Source: JBLHGN01 sp047616325 (lineage in GTDB: Bacteria; Pseudomonadota; Gammaproteobacteria; Pseudomonadales; Cellvibrionaceae). From it: 20,581 nt of DNA. This document shows positions 6,579 to 15,500 of the stretch, piece after piece. The DNA lies in NCBI GenBank assembly GCA_047616325.1, contig JBLHGN010000031.1:1-20581 (forward strand), read 5' to 3'. The notes below the pieces were generated by a model that saw only the letters and a list, made by a program, of their open reading frames with translations, had not been told where the DNA came from and did no database searches. A program made the position numbers and the translations under genes. Positions within the stretch are counted from its first letter, which is position 1. Each line of letters starts with the position of its first letter.

Positions 6579-7964
6579 CTACCCACGCATATTATTGGCG
6601 ATGGCGTCTAGGTCACCCCCCGAATCTAAAATATTACTAATCGTAATTTTAGCGGTGTCGGGGTCCAGGTGTAGCTGGTCAAAAAGATGACCGGGTATTT
6701 CTACACCGAAGGAGTCGCCAAAACCTTGGCTGGATAACATGTATTGAGCGATATACACCAATTTTGGATACGCTTGATGCATGCCCTCGTAGTTGGTGTT
6801 ATATTTTTGCCTAAGAGCGATAACGACTTCAGCTGGCATACTCCAGTTGCCGAGCAGACAAGAGGCGATTTGATTGCCGGTGACGCCGATAATATGGTGT
6901 TCGATTGCTGCGCTGGGCTGGTGGGGGTTGCCGGCACACATGCGGGTAATGTTACTGAAATAGGGCGGGAATATTTCGGCCAATATTAAGTTGCCAAAAT
7001 TACTTAACAGTCCGGATAGGTAGGCCATACCAAAACCCGGGCGATGCTTCCTTTCAATGCTGGTTATCAATCCTTCAACGGCCGCGGCCGTGTAAACGGC
7101 GCCACGCCAGTATTCGTTTATTTGCGTACTGGTCAGAGCTTTCATTGAAAGCGTTTTTCCGAGTGCCAGGCCAAGCGCCAAGTTTAATACCATGTCGAAA
7201 CCCAGAACCCTGACAATGGCATCGTGCACCGACTTGATTTTTCCCGGAGCAGAATAATAGGGCGAAGCCGCCCAGCTCACTACCTGAGCCGCCAGGCTGG
7301 GGTCAATTTCTACAATGCTGGTGAGATCGCTGATGTCGGCATTGGGGTCGGCGCGCAATTTTATGATGCGCTGTGCAGTTTCGGGCAGAGGTGGAAGTTC
7401 TAGCGTATCGTCCAGTCGTTGGCGGATGCGACGCTCGGTAAATTTCTGCACCGAGTCGAGAATTTGTGCCTCATCGCTATCGGGATCGTCAGTGAGGGTC
7501 GGCGCCTTAAAGGTAAAGTTGCCTGCTGTGGCCCTGCCCAACATGGGCGCAAATTCTTCTTGGCGCATATCCAGCAAATTCCCACTATCCCCCGATTCTA
7601 AAAGTAGGCGATCTTTTTTAAGCAAACTTGCGTCGACAAAGGTTTCCATACCCTGCCAGCTAGGGACGGCCGGCAGCATCGCCAAGTTGGCGAGATTAAT
7701 CATGCTTCGCACATCGTTAGTGGCCACGCCTTCAAAACGGCGTCCAAGCTGGCGGAACATGGCGTCTAAGTCGAGTATATGGTCGGCCGGTAGTAGTACT
7801 TGAACGCGACTCTTACCATCCTGCACCAGCAGGGATTTCACCACGATGGGTGCCGCATTTCCAGCCACTAACGACAGGCTTTGTCCTTTTGTGCCTAGAT
7901 TGGTAACATTAAAACTGACATTTTGGCTTTCAAGTAAGGCAAGAATACTGGCGGGTAGTGACAC
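6579..7964 (-). CDS. YbaK/EbsC-like and HDOD two-domain protein
   Basis: A 461-residue protein, first gene of the signalling cluster. Residues 1-150 resemble the YbaK/ProX aminoacyl-tRNA deacylase fold (short LLESQNVSFNV start, VVKSLLVQDG, then a DASLLKKDRLLLESG-type region), but no deacylase activity can be asserted. Residues about 188-400 form an HDOD domain, beginning ELPPLPETAQRIIKLRADPN and continuing through IVEIDPSLAAQVVSWAASPYY and AIVRVLGFDMVLNLALGLAL. HDOD domains are HD-fold relatives without the catalytic residues; at the expected HD position this protein has LLSNFG. They act as signalling or scaffold modules. The start codon is GTG at 7964, preceded by AGGAGA with a 7-nt spacer, a strong ribosome site that fixes the start. 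HD-GYP and kinase genes follow on the same strand. Confidence 0.87.
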   Translation of the reverse strand: MSLPASILALLESQNVSFNVTNLGTKGQSLSLVAGNAAPIVVKSLLVQDGKSRVQVLLPADHILDLDAMFRQLGRRFEGVATNDVRSMINLANLAMLPAVPSWQGMETFVDASLLKKDRLLLESGDSGNLLDMRQEEFAPMLGRATAGNFTFKAPTLTDDPDSDEAQILDSVQKFTERRIRQRLDDTLELPPLPETAQRIIKLRADPNADISDLTSIVEIDPSLAAQVVSWAASPYYSAPGKIKSVHDAIVRVLGFDMVLNLALGLALGKTLSMKALTSTQINEYWRGAVYTAAAVEGLITSIERKHRPGFGMAYLSGLLSNFGNLILAEIFPPYFSNITRMCAGNPHQPSAAIEHHIIGVTGNQIASCLLGNWSMPAEVVIALRQKYNTNYEGMHQAYPKLVYIAQYMLSSQGFGDSFGVEIPGHLFDQLHLDPDTAKITISNILDSGGDLDAIANNMRG

Positions 7965-8089
7965 GTTTGGCTCTCCTAGTTCGAGTTGGGGGCTGGCTGC
8001 TGGCGGGCGGTGAGTCTGTTAAGTTTAGCGCTCGCTCTATAAATATAGTCGTCCTTCAACTATTCGCGAGAAATCACTAACACCAATGT

Positions 8090-8149
8090 AAAACAATGCT
8101 AAACCAGTACCACTTTAGGCATTTGGAAGGTGTGGTTTAGAAGTGTTTT
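8090..8149. repeat. 17-bp imperfect inverted repeat between recG and the HDOD gene
   Basis: The arm 8090-8106 (AAAACAATGCTAAACCA) pairs with 8133-8149 (TGGTTTAGAAGTGTTTT), 14 of 17 positions by hand, with the outer 6 and inner 8 perfect. Inside, CACTTT can pair with AAGGTG after a GTAC bulge, which lengthens the stem. It lies 24 bp beyond the recG stop in the 207-bp gap. There is no U-run on either strand, so it is not a standard intrinsic terminator; it may be a transcript-stabilising hairpin, a weak terminator or an operator. The rest of the gap holds the HDOD ribosome site and an AT-rich CTATAAATATAG palindrome (8037-8048). Confidence 0.45.
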
Positions 8150-8172
8150 GCTATAAGAATTGGCAGTGGCTA

Positions 8173-10263
8173 TTAAACCTGAGCGTAGATTTTGTTTTTA
8201 CCTATCCAGCGCTCAATTATGGCTTCGCAGGCCGCGCTGTTGTGGTTGAAAATAAGGGCGCCCTGTTCGTGCACCATGGGAATCATGGCGGCGTCTCGTT
8301 GGGCATCGGCCAGGCGGTATTGCATGTCGCCGGTTTGACGAGTACCCAAAAGTTCTCCGGGGCCTCGTAGCTGCAAATCGCGCTCGGCAATTTTAAAGCC
8401 GTCGGTAGTTTCTCGTAATACCCTCATGCGCTCGCGCGCTTGCTGCGAGAGTTTGTCGCCGTAGAGCAAAACGCAGTGGCTGGCGGCACTACCGCGACCT
8501 ACACGGCCGCGTAATTGGTGAAGTTGGGCGAGACCCAAGCGCTCGGGGTTTTCTATAATAAGCAGGCTGGCATTGGGCACATCTACGCCCACTTCTATCA
8601 CGGTTGTGGCCACCAAAAGTTGAATGCTGCCGCCTTTAACATCGGCCATCACTTGTTCTTTTTCGCTGGATTTCATGCGCCCATGAATCAAGCCTATAGC
8701 AAAACCCTGCAGTGCTTCGGTTAACAGTTGGGCGGTTTGCTCGGCGTTGGCGGCCGAAAGCGTTTCCGATTCTTCCACCAGTGGGCACACCCAAAACACT
8801 TGTTTGCCTTCTTCGCAGGCGGCGCGTACGCGTTCGATAATGTCGTTGCGGCGTTTTTGGCTAATTAACACCGTATTTACCGGTGTGCGCCCCGGTGGCA
8901 ATTCGTCGATGACCGAATAATCCAGTTCCGAATAGGCCGTCATGGCTAGGGTGCGGGGAATGGGTGTGGCGGTCATGACCAGCTGGTGGGGCGTTTCGTT
9001 GGAGGGCGACTTTTTGCGTAGGGTAAGGCGCTGGCCAACGCCAAAGCGGTGTTGTTCATCGATAACAGCAAGGCCGAGGCGCGCGAATTCAACATCCTTT
9101 TGAAACAAGGCATGGGTGCCGACGATCACCTGCGCTTCCCCTGCAGCGATGGCCGCTAAGGTGTCGCGCCGCTTTGCGGCAGTAAGTTTGCCCACTAACC
9201 AAGCCACTTTTATTCCGAGTGGCTGCAACCAAGACGTGAAACTGTGGAGGTGCTGTTCAGCGAGAATCTCGGTGGGAGCCACCACCGCTACTTGATAGCC
9301 ACTGGATGCTACTTGCAGTGCCGCCGCAGCTGCCACCAGTGTTTTTCCCGAACCTACATCCCCCTGCACCATGCGCAACATAGGTAGATTTTTAGCAAAA
9401 TCTCGCTGAATTTCGTCGATAACACGTAGTTGTGCCGAAGTAAGCTTAAACGGCAGAGCCTCTAATAGCTTGGCGATAAGGTTGTTGGCACCGCCGATAA
9501 GCGGCGCCCGTTCGCGCTGGATAGCGTCGCGTATATGCTGGCGCGCGAGAAAGTGTGCCAGCAGCTCTTCGAAGGCCAGGCGCTGTTGATAGGGATGACG
9601 GCCCTCCATAAGTTCGAACACCGGGGCGTCTGTGGGAGGGAAATGCACGTATTCCACGGCCTTGCCGAGGGACTCAATACCAAATATTTGATTAATGCTC
9701 TTGGGCAACAGTTCCGTTGGGCTGTGTTCCTGCAAAAAAGCTACTCCCAACGCAGCAAGTTTGCGCATGCGCGTTTGGCTAATGCCATCGGTTAGAGCGT
9801 AAACAGGGGTGAGCGACTGGGCGCTGAGATGCTCATTGCCGGCGTCGATAAATTCGTATTCAGGGTGGTAAAACTCCATGCCGGTGGTGCCGAGGCGGGG
9901 GTCGCCGTAGCAGCGCACTCTACGCCCGGCTTCAAAGCTGTTTTTTTGCGCGGCTTTAAAGTGGTAGAAGCGCAGGCTCACGGAACCAGTGTCGTCGTCG
10001 AGGGTAACCATCATACTTCGCCGCCGCCCCATGATAATCTGGCTATCCAGAACTCTGCCTTGAATTACTACGCTGGTATTTAGTTGCAGTCGACTAATGG
10101 CGGTGATGCGGGTGCGATCCATGTAGCGAATGGGTAGATGAAAGAGCAGGTCCTGAATGCTGCGTATGTCCAGTTTTTCCAGCACGGAGGCAAGCTTGCC
10201 GCCCACACCACTGATCATGGTGATGGGCATATTTTCTAGGCTTATTTGATGGTTCTGCGACAC
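8173..10263 (-). CDS. recG: ATP-dependent DNA helicase RecG
   Basis: Branch-migration helicase that reverses stalled replication forks and processes Holliday junctions and R-loops. The 696 residues match E. coli RecG (693). An N-terminal wedge region with OB fold (about 1-160; GVGGKLASVLEKLDIRSIQDLLFHLPIRYMDRTR) precedes the helicase core. Core motifs are seen in order: GDVGSGKT (Walker A, about 300), PTEILAEQH (Ia), VIDEQHRFGVGQR (II, DEQH), TATPIPRTLAMT (III), ATTVIEVGVDVPNAS (V) and QLHQLRGRVGRG (VI). The start codon is GTG at 10263, preceded by AAGAG. It lies 43 bp downstream of oxyR on the same strand; an oxyR-recG operon is known in Pseudomonas, which ties fork repair to peroxide stress. 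Confidence 0.97.
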   Translation of the reverse strand: MSQNHQISLENMPITMISGVGGKLASVLEKLDIRSIQDLLFHLPIRYMDRTRITAISRLQLNTSVVIQGRVLDSQIIMGRRRSMMVTLDDDTGSVSLRFYHFKAAQKNSFEAGRRVRCYGDPRLGTTGMEFYHPEYEFIDAGNEHLSAQSLTPVYALTDGISQTRMRKLAALGVAFLQEHSPTELLPKSINQIFGIESLGKAVEYVHFPPTDAPVFELMEGRHPYQQRLAFEELLAHFLARQHIRDAIQRERAPLIGGANNLIAKLLEALPFKLTSAQLRVIDEIQRDFAKNLPMLRMVQGDVGSGKTLVAAAAALQVASSGYQVAVVAPTEILAEQHLHSFTSWLQPLGIKVAWLVGKLTAAKRRDTLAAIAAGEAQVIVGTHALFQKDVEFARLGLAVIDEQHRFGVGQRLTLRKKSPSNETPHQLVMTATPIPRTLAMTAYSELDYSVIDELPPGRTPVNTVLISQKRRNDIIERVRAACEEGKQVFWVCPLVEESETLSAANAEQTAQLLTEALQGFAIGLIHGRMKSSEKEQVMADVKGGSIQLLVATTVIEVGVDVPNASLLIIENPERLGLAQLHQLRGRVGRGSAASHCVLLYGDKLSQQARERMRVLRETTDGFKIAERDLQLRGPGELLGTRQTGDMQYRLADAQRDAAMIPMVHEQGALIFNHNSAACEAIIERWIGKNKIYAQV

Positions 10264-10306
10264 GAGTTGCTCTTAGTTAAATGAACGTCTTAGCCGTAAC
10301 ACGCGG

Positions 10307-11245
10307 CTATGCCTTTGGGCGTTTGCTGTTTAAATTGCCAAGCTTGGCGTTACTTATGGCGGTGCGCACGGCGTCGATGGCTTGAAGTCGCGGAAAACTG
10401 GCGCGCCACGCTAGGGCGACGGTACGTTTTGGACAGGGTTCCACAAAGGGCCTGATGGTGAGCATATTCGACCAACTGTTACCCGAGACAGCAGCGCTCT
10501 CGGGTAGTATGGTAATGCCAAGGCCTGAGGCCACCATATATTTTAAGGTTTCTAAAGAACTGCCCTCGGCAGCCGTGCGTATTTTTCCCTGGGGTGAATC
10601 TATGGTGGGTTTGAGATTGGGACAGGCTTCAATCACCTGATCTCGAAAACAGTGGCCCTCACCCAGTAACAGCACATTGTGATCGTCAAATTGCTTGGGC
10701 TCAATGCTTTCAAATTTACTCAGCGGATGGTTAAGTTCCATTAATACGACAAAGTTTTCTTCGTAGAGGGCTTGAGTGACCACATCTGCTTCTGTAAAGG
10801 GTAGGGCTACCAGAATGGCATCGAGTTCGCCTTGGCGAATACGGCGTCTCAATGTGGCGGTGTAACTTTCTTCCACATAGAGGGGCATATCTTTGGCCAC
10901 TTTTTGCAGTTGCGGAATAACGTGGGGAAAAAGATAGGGGCCAACGGTTAAAATTGCGCCAATGTGCAGAGGGCTGGTGAGGTGGTTTTTACCCATAGCT
11001 GCAATATCTTTTATAGCCGAGGCCTGCTCTAATACGTGCTTGGCTTGCTCCACTACTTTTTTGCCAATGGGGGTGGGGCTCACGCGTGTTTTTGAGCGCT
11101 CGAACAGTATGGTATTGAGCTCTTCTTCCAGTTTTTTTACGGCGATGCTCAATGTGGGCTGGGATACGTTGCAGCGCTCCGCCGCGCGTCCAAAGTTTTG
11201 TTCCTGAGCAAGGGTGACGATGTATCGCAATTCGGTAAGCGTCAT
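10307..11245 (-). CDS. oxyR: Hydrogen peroxide-inducible transcription activator OxyR
   Basis: LysR-family redox sensor of hydrogen peroxide that controls catalase, alkyl hydroperoxide reductase and related genes. The 312 residues fit. The N-terminal winged helix-turn-helix (residues 1-60; MTLTELRYIVTLAQEQNFG, then ERCNVSQPTLSIAVKKLEEE) is typical. The two redox cysteines fall at Cys199 (LLGEGHCFRDQ) and Cys208 (VIEACPNL), the same numbers as in E. coli OxyR, so disulfide-based sensing should be intact. The conserved SSLETLKYMVASGLGITILP also follows. It is read divergently from the SDR gene, with only 57 bp between its ATG and that gene's ATT, so promoters on both sides must overlap. recG follows 43 bp downstream. 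Confidence 0.96.
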   Translation of the reverse strand: MTLTELRYIVTLAQEQNFGRAAERCNVSQPTLSIAVKKLEEELNTILFERSKTRVSPTPIGKKVVEQAKHVLEQASAIKDIAAMGKNHLTSPLHIGAILTVGPYLFPHVIPQLQKVAKDMPLYVEESYTATLRRRIRQGELDAILVALPFTEADVVTQALYEENFVVLMELNHPLSKFESIEPKQFDDHNVLLLGEGHCFRDQVIEACPNLKPTIDSPQGKIRTAAEGSSLETLKYMVASGLGITILPESAAVSGNSWSNMLTIRPFVEPCPKRTVALAWRASFPRLQAIDAVRTAISNAKLGNLNSKRPKA

Positions 11246-11286
11246 GGTTTTGGCTATCGCATCCAGAAGTCTAATTTATTTAATTT

Positions 11287-11305
11287 AAGGTAGGATATTC
11301 CAATT
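11287..11305 (+). promoter_or_regulatory. Shine-Dalgarno site and ATT start codon of the SDR gene
   Basis: AAGGTAGGA spans 11287-11295, and ATT 11303-11305 follows the AGGA by 7 nt, ideal ribosome spacing. In this frame the TAG at 11291-11293 bars any earlier start, and no ATG, GTG or TTG occurs before the Rossmann motif FIGFGEIAKG. The other ATT codons are too close to the purine run (11297) or inside the motif (11330). Confidence 0.6.
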
Positions 11306-12202
11306 TCATCTGCAAAAAAACATCTTTTTATTGGTTTTGGCGAGATAGCCAAGGGCTGTGCGGCGCGGTTAAGTGAAGATCCGCACGATGTGTTTGGTAT
11401 TGCGCGCCGATCAAAGGTGGCTGCTGACGGCGTCACCTTTTGGCAGGGAGCCTTACAAGACCCGCACATTTTAGAGAAAATATCGTCCATGTGTTTTGAT
11501 GCTGTGGTTATTACGCTTACCCCCGATGGCCGCGACGCCTCTGCCTACAAACGCGCCTACTACGACAACGTTTGCTGCTTGCTGGCACTGTGGCAAAAAC
11601 ACACGCCACCGCGCCTGGTGGTGTTTGTGTCCAGCACTCGCGTATATGGCCAATGCGATGGCGAGTGGGTGGATGAGAGCAGTGCAACGAGCATTGCCGA
11701 TGTCAATGCCCAGATATTGGTGGATAGCGAAAATTTGCTGCTTGCGAGTGGAATTAATGTGGCGATTATTCGGTTTTCTGGAATATACGGTCCCGGCCGC
11801 GACTATCTTTTGAGAATGGTCAGCGCAGGCCAAATTGGAGGCGAGAATTACAGTAACCGTATTCATATTGACGATTGCGTAGGCACTATTTGCCACGTGT
11901 TGGAAAATGCCCCACAGGAAAACTGTGGTGAAATATTTTTGGCCTCCGATTCAATGCCAGTAAGCAGTCGAAAAGTCCGCACCTGGTTGGCGGCGCAGAT
12001 GGGAATTAAGCTTGCTGATGTGGGGCCGGATTTATCTGTAAGTGAAGGTTCATCGCTAATAAAAAATAATTCGCCAAGTTTTTCGCGAGCGGGTAATAAA
12101 CGTTGTAGCAATAAAAAACTATTGGCTGCGGGTTATCAATTTAAATATCCTAGTTATATTACGGGTTATAAAGACGTAGTAAAAAAATACTTAACAAGTT
12201 AG
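11303..12202 (+). CDS. NAD(P)-binding SDR-family protein (YeeZ-like)
   Basis: Extended short-chain dehydrogenase/reductase-like protein of 299 residues if it begins at the ATT codon 11303. The nucleotide-binding motif FIGFGEIAKG (GxGxxxxG) lies near residue 10. GTG at 11390 is the first standard start codon but would delete that motif, so it is unlikely. Further on are VVITLTPDG, VVFVSSTRVYGQ (Ser and Tyr of the active-site region, though the usual YxxxK lysine is absent), IIRFSGIYGPGRD and SNRIHIDDCV, all typical of the atypical YeeZ group of epimerase-like proteins. Substrate and reaction are unknown. It is divergent from oxyR and convergent with the large surface-protein gene. The C-terminal 60 residues become AT-rich in codon use. 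Confidence 0.8.
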   Translation: MSSAKKHLFIGFGEIAKGCAARLSEDPHDVFGIARRSKVAADGVTFWQGALQDPHILEKISSMCFDAVVITLTPDGRDASAYKRAYYDNVCCLLALWQKHTPPRLVVFVSSTRVYGQCDGEWVDESSATSIADVNAQILVDSENLLLASGINVAIIRFSGIYGPGRDYLLRMVSAGQIGGENYSNRIHIDDCVGTICHVLENAPQENCGEIFLASDSMPVSSRKVRTWLAAQMGIKLADVGPDLSVSEGSSLIKNNSPSFSRAGNKRCSNKKLLAAGYQFKYPSYITGYKDVVKKYLTS

Positions 12203-12306
12203 TTTGTTGTTGATAAAAGATGCCTAATTGCCATCGAAACTGAAACTAAGTTAGAGCTTAAGCCTTAATAATCTCATCGGTATTGAGGGTGGTGCAACGC
12301 TGCTCG

Positions 12307-12414
12307 GTTCGCCTGCGGCGCTGCATTTCAAGATGCGTGGCAAACCCATCCCTGGGGCTATCAAGCAGCGTCCCTGCTGCTGAAGGTCTTGCAATGCAGG
12401 CCCTCAGGCAAAAC
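12307..12414. repeat. Imperfect inverted-repeat element with two internal hairpins
   Basis: The left arm 12307-12333 is complementary to 12387-12414: the inner 13 bp (CTGCATTTCAAGA against TCTTGCAATGCAG) have one mismatch, and the outer part carries scattered mismatches and one extra base. Between the arms are two small hairpins: CCCA-TCCC-TGGG (12345-12356) and AGCAGC-GTCCCT-GCTGCT (12364-12381). Both place the same TCCCTG motif at their tip. The whole folds as a closed three-way structure on either strand. It resembles the palindromic intergenic repeats (REP/BIME-like) of gammaproteobacteria; copy number elsewhere in the genome is unknown. It lies between convergent gene ends, where it could also slow transcription. 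Confidence 0.55.
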
Positions 12415-12480
12415 TAGTTTGATGCCTTTGTTTGAATAGCTTTAGTACTAATAAGGAAAGAAATAGTTTTGATCGCAATT

Positions 12481-12500
12481 GGCGCTTGTTTCTAGGCGCC
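12481..12500 (-). terminator. Possible terminator hairpin of the MshQ-like gene
   Basis: On the minus strand the arms GGCGC and GCGCC enclose a 10-nt loop, beginning 7 nt after the TAA stop (12510-12508). The stem is short but all GC. Only a weak AATTG follows and no U-tract, so this is a tentative call. Confidence 0.3.
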
Positions 12501-12507
12501 GGCTAAA

Positions 12508-15500
12508 TTATTGAAAAACTTCGCGCCAATAAATGATGCTGTCGTGGCCTCGGTAGCGACCAAAATTTATTTCGGCGCTAGGTAAGATGAAATCGTCTGC
12601 GGCATCGCCATTGCCATTCCAGTCACTGTGCAACCAGGGCAGGTTGTTAAGATCAACGTCGACGTTAAACTCCCCGGTGTTGCCAATTCCCGACGGGCTA
12701 AAACGCAAGAAGGCGTCGCCGTTTACAAAAGTTAAATTGACCCCAGGCGTAAATAGGCCAAAGCTGCCGGTGCTGGCGCCTGCACCCACTACTACGCTTC
12801 GGTTGGCATCGACTACAAGGCTATTGCCGTCGAATTGCATTTCGCTCATAGGAATGTTGGTGCAGTTGTCGTCGGTGTTGATCTGAAAAAGGTCCACCGG
12901 GTTCCAGTTTTGGCTTTCGAACTTTACCGCCAGCTCGGCGGTTTCTGGGCCGTGCGCATTTTGTATGTAAAGTCTGCCAAAACGCACATCTAAGGGCGCC
13001 CCTAAGGTAAGCGCATTACAATTTGTTGCGACGCTGCAGTCTCCCGTGCTGGCCGCATTCATATTGAGCGTAGCGCTTAAAAAGTTAGTGGGATCGAGGC
13101 TAGCAGAGTTAAGGCGTATGCCAACCTGCACACCACTAAATGGGCCGTCCGGCTGTTCTGCACTACCGACTAAATCTCGTCTAAAACCCCCGTTATCAAG
13201 TGCACTAATAAAGTGAACCCCGTCGAGCCATACGCCAGTGGGCAGGTTCATTCGAGACGCGAGATTGCTGCCGGAATTATTATTTTCGGCCACATAAACA
13301 AAATCCGCCACCGGGTAATCGCCGTCGTAATTTTGTAATTCGACGAGGCCCGCGCTAACCGCACCCAAGCTGTAAGTGATGTCAACGGGGCTGTAGATAT
13401 TTAATTGATCGGACATATAGGTAAAGCCACCGCTGCCACACCCCTCGGTAATCGAGGCGCTGCTGAGCACAAAGTGGTCGGGGTAAAAACGCCCCACCGT
13501 GGTGTCGACAGCGCTAGCCACGTTGCCCGCCCCCAAATAATCGCCATCGAAAATCTCTGCGCGCACAGCTAAAGAGCCCACTTCGGGCCAGCGCAGCAAG
13601 GTATTTTCGAAGACTCCGGGCGCTATCGCGCTAAATGAATTGGCGGCAATAAGTGCCGGCAAATCTCCTGCGCTCGGTGTTATTAGCGTGAGGGCTTGCA
13701 GGGCAATCTGTTCGGGTGAGATTTCATTGCCAAAGTTGGGGGTGATGCCGCCGCTGCTGCTGCGCGCTTCAACTACGGCGCGAAAAGGCGTGTCGGCAGC
13801 AGTAAATCCCGCCCCTGTAGTTGTGGTGGCGGGATTTGCGTTGCCAGCACCGTCAGTAATGGCTGTGATAGTTAAACCGGCAGGTTTCACTGTGCTTGAA
13901 TCGCTTGTGCCAAGTAAAGTAAAGGCCGGTTCTCCGCCAGCGGCGGGCAAGTCCAGTTGGGCGTGCAGGCGTATATTGCCGGCATCGAAATAGGTGAGGG
14001 TGAAGGGCGCCTCGCCATCGGCATCAAAGTTAAGGTTGACCGTTTGAAAGTTGGCGACACTGGCAAAGTTATTTTCGTCGATGGGTGTGGTGTTTATCAA
14101 TGCGTCTTGGCTGCGCACACAGCTTAAAGGATTAACACATTCATAGGCCATCTCAACTGTATTTGGTCCTAACAAGCGCGCCTGACAAGCACCTGTTAGA
14201 AGGTCTGTTTGCACGGCTTTTAAAATTAGCTGGTTGCTACTTGTGCCGGCGATCAGTGGGCTGCTTATGGCATCTAAACCATCGGCATTGCCATCGCCGT
14301 CAGCGTCGTTATAAAAACGAAATCCAGATTCAGAAAAAGTGAGTAGTGGGTCTTCAAATACGCCGTCTCTATCGGTCAGGGTTGGGTCCGCGTTATCGAC
14401 AACATCTATATCAATGTCGGCGGCCGTTATGTTGGCCAACCTTAGGTCGGCGGAAGACTCTCCGGTGTCAAATAAATACTCAGCGACGCCAGGACTTATG
14501 GGAGTTAGTGTTCCGGTGCCGCTGGCAAGGCTCCAGTTGGCGTCGTTGGGCGACCACCCCGGTGTAGTCGATGTGGCGCTGATGGTGATGGTGCGCCCGC
14601 CAGCTTCGGTGCCCAAATCGGCTGCGCTGTGCGCGCCTATTATTACCGACTCAGCTTCGCAGGTGACGCCGCTGCCACTGTGAAAAACACTGTAGTGGTC
14701 GATAGTATTAAATTCCGCTTCGAAGGCGCGGGAAAAAACGAAAACTCCGGCAGTTTCTCTGGTGTGGCTGCGTTCGCTATCGTTGGCTTGATCTTCATCG
14801 ACGTATAAACCGATACGGTTTGCTTCCAAATTACAGCGCCTTAGCCAGCCGCCGTTGGCCCCTTCGCGAGTGTTTTGGCTAGCCACCGCGTAGGGTGTGG
14901 CATAGCTATCGGCAAAATTAGTGTTAAAGCAGCCATCGTCGTGGCCGCGAATATTGTTTGCGGTTAACAGCATTTCGTAGTCCACCGGGTTGCCGTCGGT
15001 GGCGATAAGTTGATTGTTGCTGCCGTCGTCGATTACAAAGTAAGCGATCTGTTCGCTTGCGGAAATGCTACCGCTAATTGCCTCTGAACGTTCTAGTGTT
15101 GCGCGCATGAAACTGGCATTTTTAAAAACTACCGCAGTTGTCATCCAGGGCGAAGAGATTTGGTTCGGGTCGAGTAGGGCTTCATTATTATTTGTTTGAA
15201 TATCTAGGAGAGCAGGCGGTGTAACGCTGTAACCCGCGCTAAAGGGAATGGTGACAAAGCCCGTTGAAGCACCGAGCCCAGCGGCGAAAAGGTTGGTAGA
15301 GACACTGCCTACCTCAAACACATCGCCGTTAGGCAGCGTATGCTCGCCTGCAATAATAGCGACGTAGTCCACGGTCATTTGTGGGTGTTGCCCCGGTGAT
15401 CCGGATGGTTCAAATGCGGCGATGTCGAAGCCGTTGATAGATATATTACGTAGGCGTAGCGCAGCGGGGGGCGACCCCTCGTCGGTAGCAAGCGCGAATA

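Larger units (their letters stand above)
12203..12507. other. Gene-free gap between convergent genes
   Basis: No reading frame worth calling was seen in these 305 bp on either strand. The middle is occupied by the folded inverted-repeat element at 12307-12414; the flanks are AT-rich, and a GC hairpin at 12481-12500 sits just after the large gene's stop on the minus strand. Confidence 0.7.

Noticed and set aside
8037..8048. CTATAAATATAG as a promoter element of the HDOD gene.
   Set aside because: No acceptable -35 partner at a suitable spacing was found on the minus strand.
11390..11392. GTG 11390 as the start of the SDR gene.
   Set aside because: It would remove the Rossmann glycine motif FIGFGEIAKG that is coded directly upstream in the same frame.
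12307..12414. Integron attC site, because the ends read GTT...AAC.
   Set aside because: An attC needs the RYYYAAC core at the left and GTTRRRY at the right; here the order is reversed on both strands, and no integrase or cassettes are present.
14297..14330. A dockerin domain suggested by DADGDGNADG in the MshQ-like protein.
   Set aside because: Only one calcium-loop-like stretch is present and no duplicated F-hand pair, so a dockerin cannot be supported.
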